64,000 nt of DNA from Massilia agilis (GCF_024756255.1 NZ_JANUHB010000001.1:1478985-1542984); one strand, 5' to 3'; positions 1 to 9,841 are shown, counted from the first letter of the stretch. A program made the numbers and translations. The notes: generated by a model not told the origin, from the letters alone.

Positions 1-1393
<1,393 letters not shown>

Positions 1394-1538
1394 AATCCCT
1401 TCCAGTGATGGTTGTTCAGTATTTATACCGGACCTCAATGATGCTTGATGGTATGTGTTGTTTCAGCTGTAAGCAAATGTAACGACGGTCGTGGCCGGTA
1501 ATTTGGTAGACTGTTTCGTTTCAATTTCGTCACGCATC

Positions 1539-1889
1539 ATGGCCTGGCTCGTCACCAAATACCTGATCACCGCCGGTGTGGTGGTCCTCATCTCCGAGAT
1601 CGCCAAGCGCAGCGATCGCCTTGGCGGTTTCATCGGCGCGCTGCCGATCGTGACCTTCCTCGCGCTGATCTGGCTGCACCTGGAAAAACAGCCTGAATCG
1701 AAGGTGGCCAACCACGCCTGGTACACGCTGTGGTACGTGATTCCGACCCTGCCGATGTTTGCCGCCTTCCCGTCGCTGCAAGCGCGCATTGGATTCTGGC
1801 CCACCATGCTCGCGAGCGTGCTGATCACGGTGGCCTGCTTTGGCCTGTTCGCGCTGCTGGTGCGGCGCTTTGGCATCGAACTGCTCTGA
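1539..1889 (+). CDS. DUF3147-like small membrane protein
   Basis: A 116-residue protein from an ATG at 1539 (MAWLVTKYLITAG). An in-frame start at 1491 would add 16 residues that break up the first membrane helix, so 1539 is preferred. It has about four hydrophobic segments, a loop containing IAKRSDRLGGFIGALP, and a basic C-terminus. This matches small DUF3147-type inner-membrane proteins of unknown function. It ends 13 bases before the RND adaptor gene and could share its transcript. No catalytic motif is visible. The family assignment is by overall resemblance only. Confidence 0.6.
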   Translation: MAWLVTKYLITAGVVVLISEIAKRSDRLGGFIGALPIVTFLALIWLHLEKQPESKVANHAWYTLWYVIPTLPMFAAFPSLQARIGFWPTMLASVLITVACFGLFALLVRRFGIELL

Positions 1890-1902
1890 CACTGACAACG
1901 AC

Positions 1903-3042
1903 ATGACCACGACCCGACTCAAACCCGGTGCGGCTGCCATCCTCGCCCTTTTTTGCTCGCTGTGCTTGCTCGGCGTGCTGGCCTCGGCCGGCGCTGCTGC
2001 CGACGACAACAAGGCCGCACCGGCCAAGCCCGCGCTCACCGTCACGACAGGCCGCCCGCAAAGCGCAACGCTGCCCATCCGACTGGGCGCGAACGGCAAC
2101 GTCGCAGCCTGGCAGGAGGCGGTGATCGGCAGCGAGTCGGGCGGGCTCAAGCTGGCCGAGGTGCGCGTGAACGTGGGCGACGTGGTCAAGAAGGGCCAGG
2201 TGCTGGCCGTGTTCTCGTCCGAGACCGTGGTGGCCGACGTCGAGCAGGCGCGCGCCACGGTGCAGGAGGCGCAGGCCAACGCGGCCGCCGCCGAGGCGGA
2301 CGCGCAGCGCGCCCGCGCGCTGAAGGACACCGGCGCCTTCAGCGAACAGCAGATCACGCAGTACCTCACCGCCGAGCGCACCGCCAGCGCGCGCCTGGCC
2401 GCGGCGAAAGCAGGCCTGGCGCAGCAGCAGCTTCGGCTCAAGTACACCCAAGTGGTGGCGCCCGACAGCGGCATCATCTCCGCCCGCAGCGCGACCGTGG
2501 GCGCCGTGGTGGGCGTGGGCACCGAGCTGTTCCGGCTGATCCGCCAGGGGCGGCTGGAATGGCGCGCCGAGGTGACGGCGGCGGAGCTGGCCCGCATCAA
2601 GCCGGGCGCCAAGGTGGCGGTGAAGGCCGCCAACGGCAGCGAGCTGGCCGGCCGCGTGCGCACGGTCGGCCCGACCATCGACCCGCAGACGCGCAACGCG
2701 CTGGTGTACGTGGACCTGCCGCCCTCGCTCGCGGCCAACGCGCCGTTCAAGGCCGGCATGTTCGCCAGCGGGCAGTTCGAACTGGGCGAATCCGGCGCGC
2801 TGACCGTGCCGACCCAGGCCATCGCCGTGCGCGACGGTTTCTCGTATGTATTCCGCCTGAACGCGGACCAGCGCGTGAGCCAGTTGAAGGTGGCCACCGG
2901 CCGCCGCCTGGGCGAGCGCGTCGAGGTGGTGTCGGGCCTGAACCCGGAAGCGGTGATCGTGGTGAGCGGGGCCGGCTTCCTCAACGACGGCGACCTGGTG
3001 CGCAACGTGCCGGCCGCGCCAGGCGCGCTGGCGCGCCGCTGA
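1903..3042 (+). CDS. RND efflux periplasmic adaptor (membrane fusion protein)
   Basis: A 379-residue HlyD/AcrA-type adaptor that would link an inner-membrane RND pump to an outer-membrane channel. The chosen ATG at 1903 gives a clean signal peptide (hydrophobic to about residue 31, ASAGAAA). An upstream in-frame start at 1840 lies inside the preceding gene. The order is typical: a biotinyl-lipoyl half (VNVGDVVKKGQVLAVF), an alanine-rich coiled-coil hairpin at about residues 105-175, the second lipoyl half (VVAPDSGIISARSATVG), a beta-barrel, and a membrane-proximal domain. The pump gene follows after 10 bases, so the two form one operon. No outer-membrane channel gene is nearby. The substrate is unknown. 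Confidence 0.9.
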   Translation: MTTTRLKPGAAAILALFCSLCLLGVLASAGAAADDNKAAPAKPALTVTTGRPQSATLPIRLGANGNVAAWQEAVIGSESGGLKLAEVRVNVGDVVKKGQVLAVFSSETVVADVEQARATVQEAQANAAAAEADAQRARALKDTGAFSEQQITQYLTAERTASARLAAAKAGLAQQQLRLKYTQVVAPDSGIISARSATVGAVVGVGTELFRLIRQGRLEWRAEVTAAELARIKPGAKVAVKAANGSELAGRVRTVGPTIDPQTRNALVYVDLPPSLAANAPFKAGMFASGQFELGESGALTVPTQAIAVRDGFSYVFRLNADQRVSQLKVATGRRLGERVEVVSGLNPEAVIVVSGAGFLNDGDLVRNVPAAPGALARR

Positions 3043-3052
3043 AGGGCCGGCC

Positions 3053-6000
3053 ATGAATTTTTCCGCTCTCTCGATCAGGAACCCGATCCCGGCGATCATG
3101 CTGTTCGCCCTGCTCACGCTGGCCGGCCTGATCGCCTACAAGGCCAACAAGGTCCAGGACTTCCCCGACATCGAGCTGCCGATCGTGACCGTCAGCGCCA
3201 CGCTCGACGGCGCCGCGCCGGCCCAGCTCGAAACCGAGGTCGCACGCAAGATCGAAAATTCGGTCGCCACGCTGCAGGGCGTGAAGAACATCTACACCCA
3301 GGTGCTCGATGGCGTGGCCAACGTGACGGTCGAGTTCATCCTGGACAAAGACCCGGCCGAGGCGGTCAACGACGTGCGCGACGCGGTGGCGCGGGTGCGC
3401 GCCGACCTGCCGGCCGAGATGCGCGACCCGAGCGTGACCAAGACCGTCACCGCAGGCCGCGTGGTGCTGACCTTCACCGCCGAAGCGAACAAGGCCAGGG
3501 GCGGCGCCGGTCCGGACGACCAGGACCTGAGCTGGTTCGTCGATAACGCGGTCTCCAAGCGGCTGCTGTCGGTGCCGGGCGTGGGCTCGGTCAAGCGTGT
3601 GGGCGGCGTCTCGCGCGAGCTGCGCGTGGAGCTGGACGACGCGCGCATGGCGGCGCTGAAGGTATCGGCCCTGGACGTGTCGCGCATGCTGCGCAACGTG
3701 CAGCGCGAGGAACCGGGCGGGCGCGGCGACGTGGGCGGCGCCGAGCAGTCGGTGCGCACCATCGCCACCGTGAAGACGGCGCAGGAGCTGGCGGCGATGG
3801 ACGTCCCGCTGGGCGACGGCCGCCACGTGCGGCTGGACCAGGTGGCGAAGGTGACGGACACCGTGGCCGAGCCGCGCGCCATCGCCGAGCAGGACGGGCG
3901 CAAGGTGGTCGGTTTCGAGATCTTCCGCACGCGCGGGGCCAGCGAGATCGACGTTGCGCGCGGCGTGCGCGAGGCGGTGGCCAGGCTGCAGAAGGAACAC
4001 CCGGAAATGGTGCTGCGCGAGGTGATCGACAACGTCGGGTACGTAGAAGAGAACTTCAAGGCGTCGATGGAGATGCTGTACGAGGGCGGCATATTGGCGG
4101 TGCTGGTGGTGTGGTGGTTCCTGCGCGACTGGCGCGCCACGCTGGTGGCGGCGGCCGCGTTGCCGCTGTCGGCCATTCCCGCGTTCCTGGGCCAGTACCT
4201 GTTCGGCTACACGCTCAACGGTGTGACGCTGCTGTCGCTTGCGCTGGTGGTGGGTGTGCTGGTGGACGACGCGATCGTCGAGATCGAGAACATTGCGCGC
4301 CACCTGCGGATGGGGAAAACGCCGATGCAGGCAGCGCTGGACGCGGCCGACGAAATCGGCATGGCGGTGATTGCCACCACGTTCTCGCTGGTGGCCGTGT
4401 TCCTGCCCACCGCCTTCATGGGCGGGATCCCCGGCAAGTTCTTCAAGCAGTTCGGCTGGACCGCGACGCTGGCGATCATCGCCTCGCTGCTGGTGGCGCG
4501 CCTGCTCACGCCGATGATGGCGGCCTACCTGCTCAAGCCGGCGGCGCACGCGAACGAAGCGGACGGCCGCGTGATGACTCGCTACCTTTCCGCGATGCGC
4601 TGGTGCCTGCGCCACCGCCGCGTCACCGCGATCGGCGCCACGCTGCTGTTCGTCGCATCGATTGCGCTGGCCGGCCTGCTGCCGACCGGCTTTGTGCCGG
4701 CAGCCGACCGCTCGCAGACGCAGATCCAGGTCGAACTGGCGCCCGGCGCAACGCTGGCGCAAACCCATGCGGTGGCCGAGCGCGCGCGCCTGGCGGCGAT
4801 GCAGGTGCCAGGCGTGAAGAGCATCTTCAACTCGGTGGGCGGCGGCTCCAGCGGCGACGGTTTCAACCCCGGCGCGGCGGCCGAGGCACGCCGCGCGGTG
4901 CTGACGATCACCACCGTGCCACGCAAGGAGCGCAAGCAGGCACTCGACGAAATCGAGACCGCGCTGCGCGCGAAAATGGCCGACATTCCGGGCGCGCGCT
5001 TTTCGGTCGGCGCGGGCGACACCGGCACCAAGATGGAGATGGTGCTGCGCAGTGAAGACCCGGCCGCGCTGGAGGCCACCGCGCGCGAGCTGGAGCGCGA
5101 GCTGCGCACGCTCAAGGGCGTGGGCAACATCCACTCCAGCGCTGCGCTGGTGCGGCCCGAGATCATCGTGCGCCCCGACTTTGCGCGCGCCGCCGACCTG
5201 GGTGTGACCGCCGCCTCGATCGGCGCCACGGTGCGCGTGGCCACGGCCGGCGACTACGACCTGGCGCTGGCGAAGATGAACCTGTCGGACCGCCAGGTGC
5301 CGATCCGCGTCAAGCTGCCCGATGCGATGCGCGCCGACCTGGATGCCATCGGCCGCCTGACGGTGCCCGGCAAAAACGGCCCGGTGATGCTGGCCAACGT
5401 GGCCACCATCACGATGGAAAGCGGCCCGGCGCAGATCGACCGCCTGAACCGCGCGCGTGACGTGCGCATGGAGGTGGAGCTGTCGGGCACCTCGCTGGGC
5501 GAGGCGAACCAGGCCGCGGCCCAGCTGCCGATCATGAAGAACCTGCCGGCATCGGTGGAAGCGGCCGACCTGGGCGACGCGCAGGAGATGGAAGGCCTGT
5601 TCGACAGCTTCGGCATCGCCATGCTGATCGGCGTGCTGTGCATCTACGGCGTGCTGGTGCTGCTGTTCACCGACTTCATGCAGCCGCTGACGATCCTGGC
5701 CGCACTGCCGCTGTCGATCGGCGGCGCCTTCGTGGCGCTCCTGGTGACCGGGCGCGCGCTGTCGATGCCCTCGCTGATCGGCCTGATCATGCTGATGGGG
5801 ATCGTGACCAAGAACTCGATCCTGCTGGTCGATTACGCGATCCTGGCGCGCAAGGCCGGCATGCGCCGCTTCGAGGCGCTGGTCGATGCCTGCCACAAGC
5901 GCAGCCGGCCGATCGTGATGACCACCATCGCAATGGGCGCGGGCATGCTGCCGCTGGCCCTGGGCTGGTCGGGCGACCCCAGCTTCCGCTCGCCGATGGC

Positions 6001-6169
6001 CATTGCGGTGATCGGCGGCCTGATCACCTCGACCCTGCTCAGCCTGCTGGTGGTGCCGGCCGTGTTCACCTATGTGGACGACCTCGAGCACTGGCTGGCC
6101 AACAAGGCGCGCGCCCTGCGCCGGCCCAAGCCGCCGGTCAAGCCGCGCGAACCGGAGATGACGCGCTAA
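3053..6169 (+). CDS. RND efflux pump permease, HAE1 type
   Basis: A 1038-residue inner-membrane proton-driven exporter, the normal length for HAE1/AcrB-like RND pumps. It begins MNFSALSIRNPIPAIMLF with the first membrane helix, followed by a large periplasmic porter domain (residues about 35-335). A helix bundle contains the relay segment VLVDDAIVEIENIARH, with the paired Asp residues of RND pumps. The second half repeats this layout and includes GIVTKNSILLVDYAI. The C-terminus is a basic, proline-rich tail. It lies 10 bases after its adaptor. Substrates cannot be deduced from sequence. No regulator of the TetR or MarR kind is adjacent. Confidence 0.92.
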   Translation: MNFSALSIRNPIPAIMLFALLTLAGLIAYKANKVQDFPDIELPIVTVSATLDGAAPAQLETEVARKIENSVATLQGVKNIYTQVLDGVANVTVEFILDKDPAEAVNDVRDAVARVRADLPAEMRDPSVTKTVTAGRVVLTFTAEANKARGGAGPDDQDLSWFVDNAVSKRLLSVPGVGSVKRVGGVSRELRVELDDARMAALKVSALDVSRMLRNVQREEPGGRGDVGGAEQSVRTIATVKTAQELAAMDVPLGDGRHVRLDQVAKVTDTVAEPRAIAEQDGRKVVGFEIFRTRGASEIDVARGVREAVARLQKEHPEMVLREVIDNVGYVEENFKASMEMLYEGGILAVLVVWWFLRDWRATLVAAAALPLSAIPAFLGQYLFGYTLNGVTLLSLALVVGVLVDDAIVEIENIARHLRMGKTPMQAALDAADEIGMAVIATTFSLVAVFLPTAFMGGIPGKFFKQFGWTATLAIIASLLVARLLTPMMAAYLLKPAAHANEADGRVMTRYLSAMRWCLRHRRVTAIGATLLFVASIALAGLLPTGFVPAADRSQTQIQVELAPGATLAQTHAVAERARLAAMQVPGVKSIFNSVGGGSSGDGFNPGAAAEARRAVLTITTVPRKERKQALDEIETALRAKMADIPGARFSVGAGDTGTKMEMVLRSEDPAALEATARELERELRTLKGVGNIHSSAALVRPEIIVRPDFARAADLGVTAASIGATVRVATAGDYDLALAKMNLSDRQVPIRVKLPDAMRADLDAIGRLTVPGKNGPVMLANVATITMESGPAQIDRLNRARDVRMEVELSGTSLGEANQAAAQLPIMKNLPASVEAADLGDAQEMEGLFDSFGIAMLIGVLCIYGVLVLLFTDFMQPLTILAALPLSIGGAFVALLVTGRALSMPSLIGLIMLMGIVTKNSILLVDYAILARKAGMRRFEALVDACHKRSRPIVMTTIAMGAGMLPLALGWSGDPSFRSPMAIAVIGGLITSTLLSLLVVPAVFTYVDDLEHWLANKARALRRPKPPVKPREPEMTR

Positions 6170-6186
6170 GCGCCGGACCGAGTTGT

Positions 6187-6263
6187 GCGTAGGGTGGGCT
6201 CTCGAGCCCACGCAGAGTCACGCGGCGCGTGCTGCGGCGTGGGCACAAGTGCCCACCCTACGC
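6187..6263. repeat. GTAGGGTGGGC repeat, paired form
   Basis: Two hairpins, GTGGGCTCTCGAGCCCAC and GTGGGCACAAGTGCCCAC, are enclosed by an outer inverted repeat GCGTAGGGTGGGC / GCCCACCCTACGC. It sits between the RND pump gene and the terminator of the ElaB/YqjD-like gene, which converge here. The copy at 44305-44379 is built from the same two hairpins. Confidence 0.85.
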
Positions 6264-6264
6264 G

Positions 6265-6295
6265 AAAAAAAACCCGGCCAGGAGACCCGGCCGGG
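6265..6295 (-). terminator. Intrinsic terminator of the ElaB/YqjD-like gene
   Basis: Read on the minus strand, a GC stem (CCCGGCC pairing with GGCCGGG) is followed directly by a run of eight T. It lies 27 bases past the stop codon of the gene at 6323-7039. Confidence 0.8.
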
Positions 6296-6322
6296 CAGTT
6301 CACCACTGAACCGCTGTTGGAG

Positions 6323-7039
6323 TCAGTCGCGGCGGCTGAAAATTTTTGCCAGCAGAAAGCCGGCGCCCACGGCCATGGCGATGGCCGGGCCCGGGTTGTT
6401 GCGCACATATTCGCGCCCCTGTTCCATGTAGTTTTGCGCAGCCTCGTTCATTTGGCGCGAACGCTCGCTCATGGATTGCGATGCGCCGGAGAGCATGCCG
6501 GTCATGCGGTCCACGCCGGCGTGCGCGGTGCTGGCCAGCCGGTCCACCATGGGGCGGGCAGCCTGCGCCGCCTGGTCGATGGTGCGGTGGGCCTCGCCGC
6601 TGGCGCGGGACATGGTGTCGCCGCTGTTGGCCGGGCTCATCGAGCCGCCGGTGCTGCCGGACGAACCCATGCTGCCCGACGAGCCCATGCCGCCCTGCGA
6701 ACCACCGGACGACGAACCCATGCCGCTGGAGCCGGTGCCCGACGATGCGCTCATGCCGCTGCTGGAACCGGTGGCGGAGGTGCCCGACGAACCGCTGGCC
6801 GACGAACCCATGCTGCCGGAAGAACCGGTGCCGCGCGACGCATTGTTGCCGCCCTGGCCCGCGCTCGCGCTGCTGCCACCCATCGAACCGGTGCTGCCCG
6901 CGGCGCTGCTGCCGGCGCTGGTGCTGCTGGAGCTGCCGGCTGCGCTGCCGCGCCCGGCATTCTGGTCCTTGCCCATGCTGCTGCCCGAGCCGGCACTGGT
7001 GTCGCGTGCTTTACCCTCGTTCGACTTCTGATTATCCAT
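6323..7039 (-). CDS. ElaB/YqjD/DUF883-like protein with long Ser/Gly/Met tract
   Basis: A 238-residue protein. Residues about 15-140 are low complexity, with many short units such as GSSGSMGSSGS and SGTGSSGMGSSSGG. Residues about 140-205 look like an amphipathic helical region (TMSRASGEAHRTIDQAAQAA onwards). The C-terminus, EYVRNNPGPAIAMAVGAGF then LLAKIFSRRD, is the single C-terminal membrane anchor typical of ElaB/YqjD/DUF883 proteins, which in E. coli associate with ribosomes in stationary phase. Usual family members are about 100 residues, so the Ser/Gly/Met tract is an expansion. A good ribosome site and a strong terminator flank it, so it is transcribed alone. Confidence 0.75.
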   Translation of the reverse strand: MDNQKSNEGKARDTSAGSGSSMGKDQNAGRGSAAGSSSSTSAGSSAAGSTGSMGGSSASAGQGGNNASRGTGSSGSMGSSASGSSGTSATGSSSGMSASSGTGSSGMGSSSGGSQGGMGSSGSMGSSGSTGGSMSPANSGDTMSRASGEAHRTIDQAAQAARPMVDRLASTAHAGVDRMTGMLSGASQSMSERSRQMNEAAQNYMEQGREYVRNNPGPAIAMAVGAGFLLAKIFSRRD

Positions 7040-7381
7040 GATGTATCCCTCGTAAAAATGTAGACCAACGCGGAGTAGACCGATACTCGACCATCACCAC
7101 ATTCTTCCCCGATTCCGCCCGAAACAAAACGAAGGCACGAGAGTGACCTGCGCTGCATCAATGTTTCGATTGCGTTTTGCATTGGGTCAAGATGTGTGTG
7201 TTGGCGACCCCAAGCCAGCGCAAAAGTTCCATTGATGGTGGCAGATCACCCCGCCTTTTTGCCGTTGTAAAACCCGCACGCCGCCCGGCGTGACGGGGCG
7301 GAAACGACAAGTCGTCACCGCAATAGAAAAAATACAAGGAAGAGCCGGCAGCGACAGTGCGCTGACTAACAGAGCCGGCAG
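7040..7381. other. Intergenic stretch without a recognisable gene
   Basis: About 340 bases between the start of the ElaB/YqjD-like gene and the stop of the 2-oxoglutarate oxygenase. It is more AT-rich than its surroundings. I see no protein with recognisable features. The element AGAGCCGGCAG occurs twice in direct repeat (7341-7351 and 7371-7381) just past the oxygenase stop codon. The part near 7040 must hold the promoter of the ElaB/YqjD-like gene. Confidence 0.5.
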
Positions 7382-8077
7382 TCAGCCGGCCCCGCGATCG
7401 CAGGAATACCAGCCCACGAAGCTGATGCGCTGCCCCGCGGTGATCGGCAGCACCTGGTGGCGATACCACGGATGCGAGGGAAACACGAGCAGCACGCCGG
7501 CGCGCGGGCGCAGGCAGATGCCCTGCTGGTCGCGCTCGGTGCCGATGTTCAGGAAGCGGAATTCGCCGCCGGCAAAGTCTTCGCCGCCGCTCGACAGCCA
7601 CAGCACGGCGGACAGCTTGCGATGCGGCAGCGCCAGTTGCCATGTGCCCTGGCCGGGGCCGCTCGCCAGCCGGCTGTTGTCGGCGTGCGCGCCGAACCCG
7701 GCGCCGGGACCGTACAGCAGCAGGTCCTCTTCCTCACGGTTCAGTGCGGCGCGCGCGTCGATGTCGAACACGGCGCGGGCCTTGTCAACGGCCGCGTCGA
7801 TGCGGGCGAACACGCTTTCCTTCAGCGCCTGCCCGACCGCAAGCCGCCTGCTCGACCGGGACGCCAGGTTGACATAACCGTCGTCGCCCTCGCCCATCAT
7901 CCGCGACGGCGCGAGGTCGTGCAGGTCGAGCTGGCGCGTGATCGCGGCACACTCCTGCGGCGTGAAAATACTGTCGACGAAAAACGGCCGTTCCTCGAAA
8001 CGGCCGGGCTTGATGTCGAACAGCGCGCTGTCGGAATTGGCCAGCGCGCCATCGTTGTCGAGCAATCGGAAGCCCAT
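7382..8077 (-). CDS. 2-oxoglutarate/Fe(II) oxygenase, prolyl 4-hydroxylase-like
   Basis: A 231-residue soluble protein with the double-stranded beta-helix fold signature of 2-oxoglutarate-dependent dioxygenases. Iron ligands are His131 and Asp133 (FGAHADNS) and His207 (SHPWYRHQV); Arg217 (GQRISF) would bind the 2-oxoglutarate carboxylate. The core strand SAVLWLSSGGEDFAGGEF is typical of the P4Hc/PKHD group. In this family one substrate atom, often a Pro, Lys or Asp side chain, is hydroxylated with release of CO2 and succinate. It is the last gene of a radical SAM / small peptide / oxygenase cassette, 75 bases after the peptide gene. A role as peptide-modifying hydroxylase is inferred from context. 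A free-standing PKHD hydroxylase of the PiuC type is the alternative. Confidence 0.85.
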   Translation of the reverse strand: MGFRLLDNDGALANSDSALFDIKPGRFEERPFFVDSIFTPQECAAITRQLDLHDLAPSRMMGEGDDGYVNLASRSSRRLAVGQALKESVFARIDAAVDKARAVFDIDARAALNREEEDLLLYGPGAGFGAHADNSRLASGPGQGTWQLALPHRKLSAVLWLSSGGEDFAGGEFRFLNIGTERDQQGICLRPRAGVLLVFPSHPWYRHQVLPITAGQRISFVGWYSCDRGAG

Positions 8078-8152
8078 GGATGCCCTCCCGTGAAGGGGAA
8101 CGATGCGGCGCAGCCCGGGGCGCTGCCCGGGCTGCCTGTTGTGCTGCCTGGC

Positions 8153-8290
8153 TTAACGCGTCACCCCAGGCGGGATGCGCATGAGATACGGCAGGTCGGC
8201 CACGATCTGGCTGGCTTCGCAGCCGCCGGCCATCACCACCTCTTGCGGAATGAGCAGTTGTTCGATCAGGATTTGCGCATTGTTGTCATT
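8153..8290 (-). CDS. Putative RiPP precursor peptide (about 45 aa)
   Basis: A short frame between the radical SAM and oxygenase genes, in the same direction. It reads MTTNAQILIEQLLIPQEV, then VMAGGCEASQIVADL, then PYLMRIPPGVTR. The first part is leader-like and amphipathic. A Gly-Gly-Cys follows at residues 22-24 (a possible processing or modification site), then a short Tyr- and Pro-containing tail that could be the core; its PPG would suit a prolyl-hydroxylase-like partner. I do not recognise the family. The best ribosome site (GAGGAAAATC) precedes another ATG at 8300, 10 bases upstream and in a different frame. Either translation starts weakly at 8290, or one A too many stands in the AAA at 8280-8282; without it the peptide would begin METNDNNAQIL. 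Confidence 0.6.
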   Translation of the reverse strand, partial: NDNNAQILIEQLLIPQEVVMAGGCEASQIVADLPYLMRIPPGVTR

Positions 8291-8394
8291 GGTTTCCATG
8301 ATTTTCCTCTTTCAGGTTTATGGTTGTTTGACAAACTGCGGTGCAAAGACGTGGGTGTCGCTGGCCGGATCACCTCCTTTCTGCTGGATCGGCC

Positions 8395-9657
8395 CTACTG
8401 GCCGAGTTTCTCGACGATGTTCTGTTCCGGGTAGCCGTTCCTGATGAGGAACTGGATGACGTGCCCGTAGTAGCGCTTCAGTCCTTCGCAGTACACGCTC
8501 GGATTGTTGAAGCCGCGTTGCGCGCTGTAGCGGTGCTCCGGCCGGCCACCGCGGCACAGCTTGCGCACGCTGCAGGACTGGCACGCATCGGGCAGGCGGT
8601 TGCTCGCTTCCAGCAGTTGCCAGCTTTGCCGTGAGTTGACCACGTCGGCAAGCTCGTCGTAGAAGATCGAACGCGGCTGGCTGTCGTTGCGCCAGTCGCG
8701 CGCGGAGATCAGGGCGTCGTCCACGGTCAGCTCGCCGTTGCTTTGCACGACCAGCGCCTTGCAGACGGCATACGCTTCGTCGGGGGCGAGCTGGCGCGAC
8801 TGCGTCACCACCCGCTTTTCCTTGAAAAAGGCCAGCGCTTCCAGTGCCCAGTAGATCTGCAGCGACTGGTCCGCGACGAACGCGTCGAACAGCGCCACCA
8901 GCTGCTCGCCATAGGCCAGCGCGCTCTCGCCTTCCTCGAACGGCTGCTGCCACGAGCGGATGGGCAGCAGGTAGGACTGCTTGCGAATGCCGAAGGTGTC
9001 GCGCAGGTGGTGGCAAATCTTGCGCGCGTCGAAGCGATGGTTCATCACGCTGATCGACCCAACGGTCCAGCCGGAGCGGTGGCGGAAAAAATCGTTGGCG
9101 CGGACGATGTTGTCGGCCACGCGCTGGTACGAGCCGCGGCCCTTGCGGTCGGTGCGGTAGCGGTCGTGGTATTCGGCCGGTCCGTCGATGCTGAACGAAA
9201 GCTCGACGCCGTGCTTGTCCAGGCATACCAGCCACTCGTCGGGCAGGTGGATGCCGTTGGTCTGCATGCCCAGGTTCAGGCGGGTCTTGTGGCCCAGCGT
9301 GGCCCGCAGTGCGGTGCACAGCCGGTCAAAGTCGCGCAGGCGCTGCAGCGTGGGCTCGCCGCCATGGAAGGCGATCGACAGGTCGCGGATCTTCAGTTGT
9401 TCGACGCCCTGCAGCAGGAATGCAGGAATACGCTCGCACACCTCGCGCCCGATGATCGGCTGGCGACCGGCGAAGCTGTCGTCGCCCATGAAGAAGTAGT
9501 AGCAGTACTGGCAGGCCAGGTTGCAGCGTTCGGCGGTCTTGATGATGACCTGCAGGCTTTCGACCTCGACGATGCGCCTGGACGGCGCGGCAGGCTTGCT
9601 TGGCTGCGGCCGGAACGCGAGCGGCCGCGCTTGTACAACTGACTGAAGCTGCACCAT
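8395..9657 (-). CDS. Radical SAM/SPASM peptide maturase
   Basis: A 420-residue enzyme. The start at 9657 (MVQLQSVVQARPLAFRP) has a GGGAG ribosome site; an open frame runs further upstream but is unlikely to be translated. Cys45, Cys49 and Cys52 (ERCNLACQYCYY) form the radical SAM cluster motif. FHGGEPTLQ and LNLGMQTNG fit the SAM-binding barrel, and SFSIDGPAEYHDRYR is typical of anSME/SPASM proteins. The C-terminal cysteines in DACQSCSVRKLCRGGRPEH and YCEGLKRYYGHVIQ are SPASM auxiliary-cluster ligands. Such enzymes modify peptides (thioethers, C-C or C-O crosslinks, epimerisation) or sulfatases. No sulfatase is nearby, while a small peptide gene follows 104 bases downstream, so peptide modification is inferred. 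Confidence 0.9.
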   Translation of the reverse strand: MVQLQSVVQARPLAFRPQPSKPAAPSRRIVEVESLQVIIKTAERCNLACQYCYYFFMGDDSFAGRQPIIGREVCERIPAFLLQGVEQLKIRDLSIAFHGGEPTLQRLRDFDRLCTALRATLGHKTRLNLGMQTNGIHLPDEWLVCLDKHGVELSFSIDGPAEYHDRYRTDRKGRGSYQRVADNIVRANDFFRHRSGWTVGSISVMNHRFDARKICHHLRDTFGIRKQSYLLPIRSWQQPFEEGESALAYGEQLVALFDAFVADQSLQIYWALEALAFFKEKRVVTQSRQLAPDEAYAVCKALVVQSNGELTVDDALISARDWRNDSQPRSIFYDELADVVNSRQSWQLLEASNRLPDACQSCSVRKLCRGGRPEHRYSAQRGFNNPSVYCEGLKRYYGHVIQFLIRNGYPEQNIVEKLGQ

Positions 9658-9732
9658 CCCTTGCTCCCGCTGGTTGTGCGACGACCCCGTTGTACTTCCG
9701 CCCGCTGCGAGCGCGGCGGTTCCTGTCTCAAA

Positions 9733-9761
9733 AGAATAGTCCGCGCAATCCTCAACCTCAA
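9733..9761 (-). promoter_or_regulatory. Candidate sigma70 promoter of the radical SAM cassette
   Basis: On the minus strand TTGAGG (9756-9761) is followed after 17 bases by TATTCT (9733-9738), about 70 bases before the radical SAM start codon. The surrounding 100 bases are AT-rich. The match to consensus is moderate. Confidence 0.4.
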
Positions 9762-9841
9762 GGAAGGTTGTGAAAAAGATACCAGATATTATTGATAGTG
9801 CAATTACCCGGAAAGCTGGGGTACAGTTACAGGTTAGGCCG

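Noticed and set aside
2981..6211. A 1,076-codon open frame antisense to the RND permease
   Set aside because: Its translation is His/Arg/Gln-rich without known domains, as expected for the shadow of a high-GC gene; the plus-strand frame has clear RND motifs.
7158..7643. A 161-codon frame overlapping the 3' end of the oxygenase gene
   Set aside because: Arg/Ala-rich shadow sequence; no family resemblance and no ribosome site.
7785..8300. An alternative frame starting at the ATG with the best ribosome site (8300), overlapping the oxygenase gene
   Set aside because: Its product is basic and low in hydrophobic residues, and it runs out of frame through the well-supported oxygenase gene.
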